Source: Herpetosiphon giganteus
GTDB taxonomy: Bacteria; Chloroflexota; Chloroflexia; Chloroflexales; Herpetosiphonaceae
Assembly (NCBI RefSeq): GCF_016907925.1
Contig: NZ_JAFBCZ010000016.1
Span: 62,001-126,000, forward strand
Direction of reading: 5' to 3'
DNA length: 64,000 bases
Shown here in pieces: positions 35,901-43,820 of the stretch; within the stretch, counting starts at the first letter, position 1, and each line of letters opens with the position of its first letter. The position numbers were made by a program, and so were the translations under genes. A model generated the notes under the pieces. The model worked only from the letters and a program-made list of their open reading frames with translations, ran no database searches and was not told the origin of the DNA.

Positions 35901-36380
35901 TTAACCGGTTATCACGCGCACCAAAAAGATCGTAACCATTACGAGGCCAAGTGAAACTTGTATTGCAATGCTTACGAGCCAATTTTTGATGGTACGCCAT
36001 GAAACATCAAGCACGAATTTACCATCGCGCCAGCGTTGCCACTCTGGCAATAATGCCCCTATGATCGAACCAATCAACATGCCTGGAATGTTCAGGATGA
36101 ATAGGCCAATAATACCACCAATCATACTAAAGATGGTAGCCCAAATTGAGGCCCCGCCCCGGCGTTGCCCCAAAGCACCAACCCAAATATCACTGGTCAT
36201 AGCAATCAGCGCAATCACGCCTAAAACCGCCAAGGTTCCCCAGCCCACCACCACAAATTCAGTCATGGAGGCATAGAGCAACGCTCCAAGCCAAATTAGG
36301 GCTGAGCCTGGTAAGATTGGCAAAATAACCACGCTGACCAAACCCAAGAACATAATCAACAATGCAAGTGCTAGTTCCAA
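35901..36380 (-). CDS. DUF456 family membrane protein
   Basis: A 159-residue hydrophobic protein with about four to five membrane segments. The conserved DUF456 features are LPILPGSALIWLGALLYA near the N-terminus and a glycine-rich repeat GGIIGLFILNIPGMLIGSII in the middle. The function of the family is unknown. It begins three bases after the stop of the subtilisin-FHA gene on the same strand, so the two are almost certainly co-transcribed. The second KimA-like gene follows after about 150 bases and might be part of the same transcript, since no terminator is evident between them. Confidence 0.85.
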   Translation of the reverse strand: MELALALLIMFLGLVSVVILPILPGSALIWLGALLYASMTEFVVVGWGTLAVLGVIALIAMTSDIWVGALGQRRGGASIWATIFSMIGGIIGLFILNIPGMLIGSIIGALLPEWQRWRDGKFVLDVSWRTIKNWLVSIAIQVSLGLVMVTIFLVRVITG

Positions 36381-36383
36381 ATT

Positions 36384-38024
36384 TTAGCCCTCAAAACGTA
36401 AGTGCGTCTGCCCAACTTCGATCACATCGCCAGGTCGAACCAATTGGCGGCCTTGAACCGGAATGCCATTGATTTTTGTGCCATGGCTGCTGCCCGCATC
36501 TTCAATTTCAATGCCACGCGGATCGCGATAGAGAATCGTATGCCGCCGCGAAACAGTACTATCGCCACTAATTGCTATATCTAAGCCAGCTTCGCGGCCA
36601 ATAAAGACCTGATTTTCGCGTAGCAAATAGAACTTGTTCACTTCGGCTCCTCGCACAACCGTCAATTTGCCCCATGCTGGCCCACCAGCGGCTGGTGCTG
36701 CGCTTGGCGGTGCGTAGCTTTGGTTCAATGGTGGCGTTGATCCGACGATCGGTTGCGAGGCAAGGTTGCGTTGATCATACATTGGTTGTTGTTGGAAGGC
36801 TTGATCATACTGAATTGGCGGCGGCGGCGCGAACCCCCCAGCAGGAATTGCGCCTGGGCGCGAGTTTTGTTTGCGGCGGCGCACCAAAAATACCGTCAAG
36901 CCACCCAAAACCACCAACATCACCGCGCTAAAACCAAGCAGCTTGATCAAGTTGGATTTGCCTTCGGGGCCACCAACCGCCGCTGCACTGCCCTTAATTG
37001 GCCCACCAAGCGCGTTACAGGCATTAATTCGGCCTGTACCAAGGTTGCTTGGCTCGAAATAGGTTACTGGGCCATAGCGCTTGATTGGATTTTGCGCCGA
37101 AATGTCATCGGCAGTTTTTTCAATTTCGGCCCGCACTTGGTCGGCGTTCCAATCGGGGTGTTGGGCAAACAGCAAGGCCGCTAAACCAGCAACAACGGGT
37201 GTGGCCTGTGATGTGCCGCTCATTTGGTCGTAGTTTTTGTTGAAGCGCTCTTCGGCGGGCAAATCTCTGGTCATGTAGACATCGTAGGTCGGCATGGTTG
37301 AGTAGATACCTGCACCTGGAGCAGAAACCGAAATCCAGTTGCCATAATTCGAGAAGTCGGTTTTGCGATCTTCGGGGTCGGTTGCGGCCACAACCATCGC
37401 AAATTCTTCGACTCCAAAGGCAAAGTTGGGCAAGGGCACAAACGAATTACCAGCGGCGATAATCACCAGCACGCCAGCAGCATCAGCTTCTTGAATGGCG
37501 GCAACAATATCTTCGCTATCAAGCGGCAACATCGAACCAAGGCTCATATTGATGATCTGGACATTTTTGCTGACGGCATAGCGAATGCCAGCAATAATAT
37601 CTTGATTGCTGCCAGAACCATCGGCGGCCATCACCCGAATGGGCAAAATGCGCGTGCCACCGCCAGCAACCCCTGCAATTCCTTTGCTATTGTTGATTGT
37701 GGCAGCAATAATGCCTGAAACGTGAGTGCCGTGGCCATTCTCATCGGACGGATCGTCATCGCCATCGACTGCATCAAAGCCGTCGGTGCGCAAAATATCG
37801 ACCAAATCGGGGTGATTCATATCAACGCCAGAGTCGATGACGGCCACAGTCACATCGGAACTGCCTGTCAGATGCTCCCATGCGCAGGTTAGGCCAAGCT
37901 GGCGAATAACCCATTGTTTATTGGCATCGGGGTCGTTGGGTGGGCTGGTTAAGGGATTTTGGGCAGCGACGGGGGTGCCGACCAGCAAAATCAAACAAAA
38001 AACAAGTGCAATGCGACGGCTCAT
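36384..38024 (-). CDS. membrane-anchored S8 subtilisin-like protease with C-terminal FHA domain
   Basis: A 546-residue fusion. A signal peptide (1-22) is followed by a subtilase domain with the full triad: Asp in VAVIDSGVDMNH, His in GHGTHVSGI and Ser in GTSQATPVVAG. A single transmembrane helix (about 360-385, LGFSAVMLVVLGGLTVFLV) precedes a basic stretch, a proline-rich linker, and a complete FHA domain at the C-terminus (FIGREAGLDIAI, TVSRRHT, DAGSSHGTKING). Topology predicts an external protease with a cytoplasmic phosphothreonine-binding module. The layout recalls mycosins of type VII secretion, which lack FHA. The ATG at 38024 has AGGAGG upstream. Confidence 0.88.
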   Translation of the reverse strand: MSRRIALVFCLILLVGTPVAAQNPLTSPPNDPDANKQWVIRQLGLTCAWEHLTGSSDVTVAVIDSGVDMNHPDLVDILRTDGFDAVDGDDDPSDENGHGTHVSGIIAATINNSKGIAGVAGGGTRILPIRVMAADGSGSNQDIIAGIRYAVSKNVQIINMSLGSMLPLDSEDIVAAIQEADAAGVLVIIAAGNSFVPLPNFAFGVEEFAMVVAATDPEDRKTDFSNYGNWISVSAPGAGIYSTMPTYDVYMTRDLPAEERFNKNYDQMSGTSQATPVVAGLAALLFAQHPDWNADQVRAEIEKTADDISAQNPIKRYGPVTYFEPSNLGTGRINACNALGGPIKGSAAAVGGPEGKSNLIKLLGFSAVMLVVLGGLTVFLVRRRKQNSRPGAIPAGGFAPPPPIQYDQAFQQQPMYDQRNLASQPIVGSTPPLNQSYAPPSAAPAAGGPAWGKLTVVRGAEVNKFYLLRENQVFIGREAGLDIAISGDSTVSRRHTILYRDPRGIEIEDAGSSHGTKINGIPVQGRQLVRPGDVIEVGQTHLRFEG

Positions 38025-38071
38025 GATATAATCGCCTCCTGACAAACACTCAGCACGCTGGAGGATTCCCC

Positions 38072-38482
38072 ATGCGTTTCAAACAGTTGCTTATAGGCTG
38101 CCTTTTGCTAACACTCACAGCCTGTGGTGGCGATGATACCGCACCCGTCAACCAAGTCAAGGCATTTGTTGCAGCAACTGAAGAACGGAATGTTGATCGG
38201 ATGGTCGCATTGATGGTGCCCGAGATGCGGCGTGATGCTGGTTGGCAGCTACGACAGGTCATGCCACGAATCAAATCTATCGATTATCAAAATGATCAAT
38301 ATACGCTCGAAAAGATCGAAGATGGCCGCGCGTATGTCCAAATTAATGGCACATTGGTCGGGCAGATGGACGATGGTGCAGCGATTAATTATCCCGCCAA
38401 CCAATTAGTCGAACTTGTTGAGCAAGATGATGGCACGTGGCTGGTCGCGAATAGTGGCTTTGAAGTTCCAAGCCAACCTTAA
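38072..38482 (+). CDS. small lipoprotein, unknown function
   Basis: A 136-residue exported protein. The signal ends in the lipobox LTAC (about residues 15-18). The remainder resembles small NTF2-like or DUF4878-type folds: a helical AFVAATEERNVDRMVALMVP followed by a beta sheet, ending in DDGTWLVANSGFEVP. It is divergent from the subtilisin-FHA gene with only 47 bases between the start codons, so promoters must overlap. GGAGG precedes the ATG by seven bases. A strong terminator follows. The NTF2-like assignment is tentative. Confidence 0.7.
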   Translation: MRFKQLLIGCLLLTLTACGGDDTAPVNQVKAFVAATEERNVDRMVALMVPEMRRDAGWQLRQVMPRIKSIDYQNDQYTLEKIEDGRAYVQINGTLVGQMDDGAAINYPANQLVELVEQDDGTWLVANSGFEVPSQP

Positions 38483-38493
38483 ATTGAAAATGG

Positions 38494-38521
38494 AACGAGC
38501 GCTGAAACTTCAGCGCTCGTT
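38494..38521. terminator. bidirectional terminator
   Basis: AACGAGCGCTGA (38494-38505) pairs with TCAGCGCTCGTT (38510-38521) around AACT. It separates the convergent lipoprotein and phosphoesterase genes. Confidence 0.85.
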
Positions 38522-38525
38522 TGGT

Positions 38526-39392
38526 TTAGGCGTTTGGTTCAACAATTTCAAGCACTGCTTCGTTCAATGGCAGGGCATACACGCCTGCTGAGCGCCGTGG
38601 AAATTGGTGTTGGCTGACGGGCAAGAAGCGTGCTGCATCTTCCAAATATAAATATTGGGTAATAACGGTGCGCATTTGCTCGATTTCTAGCACGTTGAAG
38701 GCGTTTTTACCGCGATACCACCGCCGCCCACGCCGCGAGGTGGCTGTGCCTGCTTGCACAATCACCGTGCCTTGGCGCAAATCGGGGTCGAATTCCAGCG
38801 TGTTGCCGATGTACGAGGCATGGGTGTGGCCACATAACACCAGTTCAACATTGCTGCGATCGAAGGTTTTGAGCGCTGCCGCTGCATTCTGAATCACATC
38901 GCGGGTTTCGCCTGGCGGCATAACCGGATGATGATGCATAATCACAATTTTACATAAGCTGTCAGGATAGCGCGCCAAGGTACGATCAAGTTGCCGCAAT
39001 TGTTGGTCGGTCAATTTGCCGCCATCGACTGTGAACGAGCGGGTCGTGTTGACCCCAACCGCCACAAAATCTTCATTGCCCCAAACTGGCTCTAAAATTG
39101 GCGAGATATATTTTTTGTAGTAATAATTGGGCCGTAGCATGCGATAGAGCGCGTTATACAGCGGCACATCGTGATTGCCCATGACCGCAATGGTTGGTTG
39201 AGGCAATTGGGCAATAAAATCACGAATGGTCAGCCATTGGCTTTTAATATCGGCCCGCTGCACAAAATCGCCAGACAACACCGTTAACGTTGGCTTGATT
39301 TGCCAAGCAGCCTCAAGAATTTGTTTGGCTTTTTCGGGGTTGAACGGTGGGCCTGCGTGCAAATCGGAAAGGTGTAGAATGCGCGATGCCAT
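38526..39392 (-). CDS. metallophosphoesterase (Icc/3',5'-cAMP phosphodiesterase-like)
   Basis: A 288-residue calcineurin-like phosphoesterase. All metal-binding blocks are present: HLSDLHAG, LSGDFVQRAD, GNHD, then a histidine in MHHHPVM and the final CGHTHASY. No signal peptide is present. It resembles Icc/CpdA-type enzymes, which can act on cyclic nucleotides, but the family is broad. Its ATG overlaps the stop of a 51-residue membrane peptide gene as TAATG, so translation is probably coupled. Confidence 0.85.
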   Translation of the reverse strand: MASRILHLSDLHAGPPFNPEKAKQILEAAWQIKPTLTVLSGDFVQRADIKSQWLTIRDFIAQLPQPTIAVMGNHDVPLYNALYRMLRPNYYYKKYISPILEPVWGNEDFVAVGVNTTRSFTVDGGKLTDQQLRQLDRTLARYPDSLCKIVIMHHHPVMPPGETRDVIQNAAAALKTFDRSNVELVLCGHTHASYIGNTLEFDPDLRQGTVIVQAGTATSRRGRRWYRGKNAFNVLEIEQMRTVITQYLYLEDAARFLPVSQHQFPRRSAGVYALPLNEAVLEIVEPNA

Positions 39393-39547
39393 TAAGCAAC
39401 TTCCTCGCCTTCGCTGGCTGGCGTGGCTGCTGGTTTGGCTTGGGCCAATGGCTTACCGCGTGCGGCCTGAGTTAATTGATAGGCTACCGCCACTACTCCT
39501 GCAAGCATTATCACAAGCATCGTTAATTTGATCAGCAAAAGCAGCAT
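39392..39547 (-). CDS. 51-residue single-pass membrane peptide
   Basis: A short open reading frame of 51 residues starting MLLLLIKLTMLVIMLAGVV, followed by a basic, alanine/proline-rich tail ending in SEGEEVA. One transmembrane helix covers residues 2-23. The ATG at 39547 has GAGG upstream, and its TAA overlaps the ATG of the phosphoesterase gene as TAATG. The arrangement supports a real, coupled gene. It has no recognisable family; it might help place the phosphoesterase at the membrane. Confidence 0.6.
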   Translation of the reverse strand: MLLLLIKLTMLVIMLAGVVAVAYQLTQAARGKPLAQAKPAATPASEGEEVA

Positions 39548-39627
39548 ATCCACCTCAAGTTGTATAGAAAGAATTCGCGCTTATTGTACCATGGTGGCGT
39601 TTGATTGCTACCTGTGGAGATAGCCGA

Positions 39628-40161
39628 ATGCTGATTGCAACTGAGCGTGGCGAGATAACCTTGCGCACTGCCCAAACCGAGGACTGGCCCGAATTCAAGC
39701 GCTTGCGCTTGCAAGCCTTGCAACAACACCCCAGCTTTTTTGGCTCGGATTTCGCCGAAAGCGCCGCCCAGCCCGATAGCCATTGGCAAGAACGCATTGC
39801 CAATCTGAACCCTGCCACGCAGCAAATTTTTGTGACGCTGCATGAAGCGCAGCTGGTGGCAACGGTTGGCATTCGGCGCGAAAGTGGAGTCAAATCGAGC
39901 CATCAAGCGACCATTTGGGGCGTGTATACCGACCCTGCGTGGCGTGGCTATGGTCTCAGCCGCCAGCTTTTTGCCATGGCCGAGGCTTGGGCTTGGCAAC
40001 AATCGGTGGCAATTATTCGCCTGATGGTTCATGTTGCCAATACCAGCGCAATTCAGCTCTATAGCCGCTGTGGCTATAGCGTCTATGGAGTCGAACAAAT
40101 GGCCATTTATTACGATGGCGTGTATCACGATGAGTTGTTGATGGCGAAAAAGAGAGCATAA
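39628..40161 (+). CDS. GNAT family N-acetyltransferase
   Basis: A 177-residue acetyltransferase of the GNAT fold. ITLRTAQTEDWPEFKRLRL is the typical first strand and helix. The acetyl-CoA pyrophosphate loop is AWRGYGLSRQLF (variant of the Q/RxxGxG/A motif), and LMVHVANTSAIQLYSRCGY is the conserved C-terminal block seen in RimI-like and amine acetyltransferases. The ATG at 39628 follows GGAG. The substrate is unknown. Repeat-rich DNA follows. Confidence 0.88.
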   Translation: MLIATERGEITLRTAQTEDWPEFKRLRLQALQQHPSFFGSDFAESAAQPDSHWQERIANLNPATQQIFVTLHEAQLVATVGIRRESGVKSSHQATIWGVYTDPAWRGYGLSRQLFAMAEAWAWQQSVAIIRLMVHVANTSAIQLYSRCGYSVYGVEQMAIYYDGVYHDELLMAKKRA

Positions 40162-40467
40162 AGCGCAGAACAAAGAGCATAGAACATAGAGCAGTTGCGC
40201 TCAAACCGCATAATCAAAGCCCCTCGCCCGCGTGCAGTGGGCGAGGGGAGCACTGGATTCGTGGTTCCCCCTCGCCTCGCTGGCGGGAGCGGGGGCTAGG
40301 GGGTGAGGGGGGAATCGTTGTTAACGCAATGAATCAGTACACAGAGAACAGAGAACAGAGAACAGAGAACAGAGAACAGAGAGAAGTTGCGCTGAAATTT
40401 GCGCTCGAACCACATAATCAAAGCCCCTCGCCCGCCACGTGGGAGAGGGGTTGGGGTGAGGGCATGC
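40162..40467. repeat. repeat-rich gap with heptamers and three GC-rich hairpin elements
   Basis: Four AGARCAN heptamers lie at 40167-40194, and six exact tandem copies of ACAGAGA at 40341-40382. Three copies of the CCCCTCGCCC hairpin family are at 40220-40248, 40266-40312 and 40424-40463. A block of about 30 bases (GCGCT...CATAATCAAAGCCCC) is repeated before the first and third hairpin, showing a local duplication. No gene is seen. Confidence 0.9.
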
Positions 40468-41175
40468 TTAGCCTAGTGGCAATTGCAATCCGCCATTATT
40501 GGCTTTATCTTTGGAGAGTTGGTCGGCATAGCGCGTGGTTTCGGGTAGACGATATTTGGTTGTGCAACGCAAAACCAGATCAACTGCTGTTGGAATGCTT
40601 ACTCGATGGCCAGGCGAGATGTAGAGTGGCTTAGTGCCGGCGCGGGTGCGCACGACGGCCCCAATTTGTTCGCCTTTATCAAAGACTGGAACCCACGCGC
40701 CTTGTTCGTCGGGCACTGGCGCGTGTTTGCCACACAAATAGCTTTTACCTACGCCAATTGTCGGCAGATCGGTCAAAATGCCTAAGTGGGCGGCTATGCC
40801 AAAGCGGCGTGGATGCATAATGCCCATACCATCACAGAGCAACATATCGGGCAAGTGCTGCAATTGCTCCAACGCCGCCAAAACGGCAGGAATTTCGCGA
40901 AACGATAATAAACCTGGAATATAGGGAAACGTAGTTGGTCTCCGCACCAAGGTTTTTTCGCTTGGCTGGAGCGCTGGAAAATTCAATGTAACGATCGCTG
41001 CCCTGGTCGTTGCGCCATCATCCTCGAACGCTGCATCAACGCCGGCGACGGTTTGCAATGGCTGGGTAAAATCATCAACGATTCGCACTTGCTCACGCAG
41101 CTGCATTTGCAGATCAATCGCTTGCTCAGGAGTTAAATCCCAGCTATGGATTTGGCTATTTGGAAAACGCTGCAT
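40468..41175 (-). CDS. nfi: endonuclease V (deoxyinosine 3'-endonuclease)
   Basis: A 235-residue endonuclease V, which nicks DNA one base 3' of deoxyinosine. Diagnostic residues are Asp in AGVDAAF, the PYIPGLLSFRE loop, Asp in LLCDGMG, and the PRRFGIAAHLG block with its catalytic histidine, then GVGKSYL. The C-terminal YISPGHRVSIPTAVDLVL is typical. The length is normal. It lies 15 bases after the CbiX gene on the same strand, so it may be the last gene of that transcript. Confidence 0.95.
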   Translation of the reverse strand: MQRFPNSQIHSWDLTPEQAIDLQMQLREQVRIVDDFTQPLQTVAGVDAAFEDDGATTRAAIVTLNFPALQPSEKTLVRRPTTFPYIPGLLSFREIPAVLAALEQLQHLPDMLLCDGMGIMHPRRFGIAAHLGILTDLPTIGVGKSYLCGKHAPVPDEQGAWVPVFDKGEQIGAVVRTRAGTKPLYISPGHRVSIPTAVDLVLRCTTKYRLPETTRYADQLSKDKANNGGLQLPLG

Positions 41176-41190
41176 TATTCCTCCGCAACC

Positions 41191-41958
41191 TCAGCCATGA
41201 ATTGGCCGCCGCTCAGCTGCTCGATCAGTCAACACATCAATTAATAATTCATCGTAATCGAGATGCTGCGCTAGCACAATCTGCGCGTGAGCATGGCGTT
41301 CGCGGCCTACCTGAATAATTTCGGGCAAATCTTCGCGCACATGGCTGCCAAATTGAATAAAATAGGGCACGGCCACAATTTGCTCAAGCCCTTGGGCAAT
41401 CAAGCCATCAAGCGCATCAGGGATGCTCGGCTCGTTCAAATCCATAAAACAGACCTGCACAGCCGCCCAAGGTGTGGCTTGGCGCACGCGTTCGGCCACC
41501 GCCTGAATTGGGGCATTTGAGGCAGGTCGCGGGCTGCCATGGACTAAAATCAACAACCCTGCTTGATTGTATTCAAGCGCTGGCCATGCTTGATCGGCAC
41601 GTTTTTGCACTAATTGGGCCAAGGCTGGGTGCTCGCCAAAGGCCGGAGCAAGATTAAACGCCACATTCGGATAGTGGCTGGCCATGTGCTCAACTTGTTG
41701 ACGTAACGTTACTTGCACAAAATAGCCATCAATCAAAAAATAGGGCAGCACTGTAATTTCAGTTGCGCCCTGCTCGACCAAACGGGCGGTCGCTTGGGCC
41801 AAATCCGGCTGGCTATAATTAAGAAAGCCAGCTCCTGCCAAGCTAGCTACGCCGCGTTCGCGCAGCCGCGCCGCTAAGCGTAGCATGGTTGCGCCCGAAG
41901 CCGCCAACAAGCTGCCATGACCAATGATCAATAATCCATGCATTGCGGTGCTTCCCAT
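41191..41958 (-). CDS. sirohydrochlorin cobaltochelatase (CbiX family, two-domain)
   Basis: A 255-residue chelatase with two CbiX domains, each starting with a conserved histidine motif: GLLIIGHGSLLAASG and GLLILVHGSPRPASN. CbiX/SirB proteins insert cobalt or iron into sirohydrochlorin in the cobalamin and siroheme routes. The start ATG overlaps the upstream TPR gene stop as TAATG; a second in-frame ATG at 41943 would shorten it by five residues. No other cobalamin or siroheme gene is adjacent. The metal cannot be deduced. Confidence 0.88.
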   Translation of the reverse strand: MGSTAMHGLLIIGHGSLLAASGATMLRLAARLRERGVASLAGAGFLNYSQPDLAQATARLVEQGATEITVLPYFLIDGYFVQVTLRQQVEHMASHYPNVAFNLAPAFGEHPALAQLVQKRADQAWPALEYNQAGLLILVHGSPRPASNAPIQAVAERVRQATPWAAVQVCFMDLNEPSIPDALDGLIAQGLEQIVAVPYFIQFGSHVREDLPEIIQVGRERHAHAQIVLAQHLDYDELLIDVLTDRAAERRPIHG

Positions 41959-42458
41959 TATTTTTGCAAATAATCAATCATATTTTTGGCGTTTGCTCGC
42001 CAGGTAGGGCTTGGCTCGCGCTCAAGACACGCCTGAAAATCGGCCAAGGCCTCGGCAGGCAAATCCAAATCCATGTATGCTTCGGCGCGATAGCAATAGG
42101 CCATATAGCGATCAGGATGATTTTTAATTACGTCGCTAAAGTCATCAACAGCTGCCTGAACTGCGTTGGCTCGCAGCGCCAAACTCCAGCGCAAATCAAA
42201 CGGCTCCTCGTATTCCAGGCTCCAATCCATGGCATTAACATAGGCGGCGCGGGCGGTATCCCATTTGCCGTTGAGCATAGCGTTATCAGCTTGGTCGATA
42301 TAGATCAGTGACACAGCGGTGCGGCCAAAATAAATAACTGGATAACACAAGGCTACAATTAAAAACCCAAGCACAACGACCCAGCCCAAAGGCAAGCGAT
42401 GATACCAGCGTTTGCGGCTAGCGGGCAATGGCGAAAGCAGGCGTGATGGCGTTGACAT
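41958..42458 (-). CDS. membrane-anchored tetratricopeptide repeat protein
   Basis: A 166-residue protein. One transmembrane helix covers about residues 25-47 (LGWVVVLGFLIVALCYPVIY). Two to three TPR units follow (DNAMLNGKWDTARAAYVNAM, then NHPDRYMAYCYRAEAYMDL and PAEALADFQACLE). It probably acts as a protein-interaction module at the membrane. The ATG at 42458 has GAGGAG seven bases upstream. It overlaps the CbiX gene and follows the DUF3467 gene closely, giving a small operon with endonuclease V. Confidence 0.8.
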   Translation of the reverse strand: MSTPSRLLSPLPASRKRWYHRLPLGWVVVLGFLIVALCYPVIYFGRTAVSLIYIDQADNAMLNGKWDTARAAYVNAMDWSLEYEEPFDLRWSLALRANAVQAAVDDFSDVIKNHPDRYMAYCYRAEAYMDLDLPAEALADFQACLEREPSPTWRANAKNMIDYLQK

Positions 42459-42484
42459 CCACATTCTCCTCAAGGGTAATTTGG

Positions 42485-42787
42485 TTATTCGTTTAAATTA
42501 ACTTGGCTAATAAAATGTTCTAAATTGCCAAGTTTCATATCGTTCAATAATGCGCTTGGTAGCTCAATTACGCCGATTGCATGCTCATAAGCGGCGACAT
42601 GCTTGAGCAACATCAAGGCAAGCACCTTGGTATGTTGCGGGCTCATCATTATCCGTGCTACTGGCTGCACGCTGGCGGTGTTATTGCGCACATCTTCGAC
42701 ACAAGCAAAATCGATGGTGAAATCGTAAGGGCTACCACTAATTTGCACCTGATTCGCATAGGCAGCGCGTGAATTTTGGTCGCTCAT
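42485..42787 (-). CDS. DUF3467 domain protein
   Basis: A 100-residue protein matching the DUF3467 pattern: QVQISGSPYDFTIDFAC near the start, then ARIMMSPQHTKVLALMLLKH and AYEHAIGVIELP. The family is widespread and its function unknown. It starts an operon with the TPR, CbiX and endonuclease V genes and is divergent from the orphan DNA methyltransferase gene (about 100 bases apart). Confidence 0.82.
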   Translation of the reverse strand: MSDQNSRAAYANQVQISGSPYDFTIDFACVEDVRNNTASVQPVARIMMSPQHTKVLALMLLKHVAAYEHAIGVIELPSALLNDMKLGNLEHFISQVNLNE

Positions 42788-42849
42788 ACACAGTTCTCCT
42801 TAACATAAGTATTCTAAAACAATCCAATCAAAGCCGACTCGTTCAATGC

Positions 42850-42855
42850 TACAAT
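42850..42855 (+). promoter_or_regulatory. extended -10 box for the DNA methyltransferase gene
   Basis: TGCTACAAT lies 35 bases before the ATG at 42891, an extended -10 without a good -35. Confidence 0.4.
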
Positions 42856-42890
42856 AGCGCCAGCCTGTGTTAGCGAAAGAAGGAGCCGCT

Positions 42891-43820
42891 ATGAGCGATT
42901 CAGAAGCGCAACAGCCGCACCACCGCAACCAGTTAAACGATTTGCTGGGCCGCGAATGGCTGTATGCAACGCGATCGATTGCGCTTACTGGTACGCCGCC
43001 AACGCCACTCAATGATTTAACGCCTGAAGAATGGGCAGCTTGGTCGGGGCCAGTTTTAGCCAGTGCCTACCCAACCCGTGGCTCTGCCTCAGCCGCGCAT
43101 CACATTCGCAAAGCGCATCCATCGCCCAAACCACCAGCCTTGCTCAGCGAAATTATTCGGTTTTTTACCAAACCAAACGGTTGGGTGCTCGACCCGTTTG
43201 CCGGAGTTGGTGGAACCTTGCTCGCTTGCGCCCAAACCCAACGCCAAGCAATCGGCATTGAATTATCGCAGCAGTATATTGAATTGTATGGCAAAGCGGC
43301 TGATGCCTTGGCTTTGCCACGCTTGCAAGTGTTGCAGGGCGATGCCCGCGAATTGCTCACTAGCCCAAGCATTCAGCAACAGCAATTTGATTTGGTCTTG
43401 ACCGACCCGCCCTATAGCTCGATGCTCAGTCGGGCGCGAACTGGCCAGCGCCGTAAACAGGGCAATGCTGCTGCCACGCCCTTCACCGACGATCCTGCTG
43501 ATTTGGGCAATGTGGATTACCCAACCTTCCTGAGCGAACTCACCAAGATTGTGGCGCAAAGCTTGCAACCATTGCGGGTTGGCGGTCATTTGGTCTTATT
43601 TGTCAAAGACCTGCAACCAACTCCAGAGCATCATAACATGCTCCATGCCGATATTGTGTCAGCGTTGTATCAGTTGTCGCAACTGCGCTATCGTGGCTAT
43701 CGGATTTGGTACGATCAAAGTGCAATGTTGTATCCGTTTGGCTATCCCTATAGTTTTGTCGCCAATCAGGTACATCAATTTTTGTTGATTTTTCAGAAGC
43801 AGGCCGAGGAGAATCTATGA
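42891..43820 (+). CDS. orphan DNA methyltransferase (N4-cytosine/N6-adenine type)
   Basis: A 309-residue methyltransferase. The SAM motif VLDPFAGVGGTLLACAQT lies at about residue 100-115 and the catalytic LVLTDPPYSSML at about 168-180. Motif I therefore precedes motif IV, unlike the beta-class order. HIRKAHPSPKPPALL before motif I is common in DNA-modifying members. No target-recognition domain or restriction gene is visible nearby, so it is an orphan enzyme. A TRM11-like RNA substrate is an alternative. AAGGAG precedes the ATG. Its stop overlaps the next gene as ATGA. Confidence 0.78.
   Translation: MSDSEAQQPHHRNQLNDLLGREWLYATRSIALTGTPPTPLNDLTPEEWAAWSGPVLASAYPTRGSASAAHHIRKAHPSPKPPALLSEIIRFFTKPNGWVLDPFAGVGGTLLACAQTQRQAIGIELSQQYIELYGKAADALALPRLQVLQGDARELLTSPSIQQQQFDLVLTDPPYSSMLSRARTGQRRKQGNAAATPFTDDPADLGNVDYPTFLSELTKIVAQSLQPLRVGGHLVLFVKDLQPTPEHHNMLHADIVSALYQLSQLRYRGYRIWYDQSAMLYPFGYPYSFVANQVHQFLLIFQKQAEENL

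Noticed and set aside
36384-38024. Type VII secretion locus based on the mycosin-like protease
   Set aside because: No EccB/C/D/E or Esx-like genes are nearby; the resemblance is limited to the protease and its anchor.
40341-40382. Regular direct repeats resembling a CRISPR array
   Set aside because: Units are 7 bases long and contiguous, without spacers, and no cas genes are present.
42891-43820. Restriction-modification system
   Set aside because: Only the methyltransferase is present; neighbours are a pterin reductase, an esterase and a DUF3467 gene.
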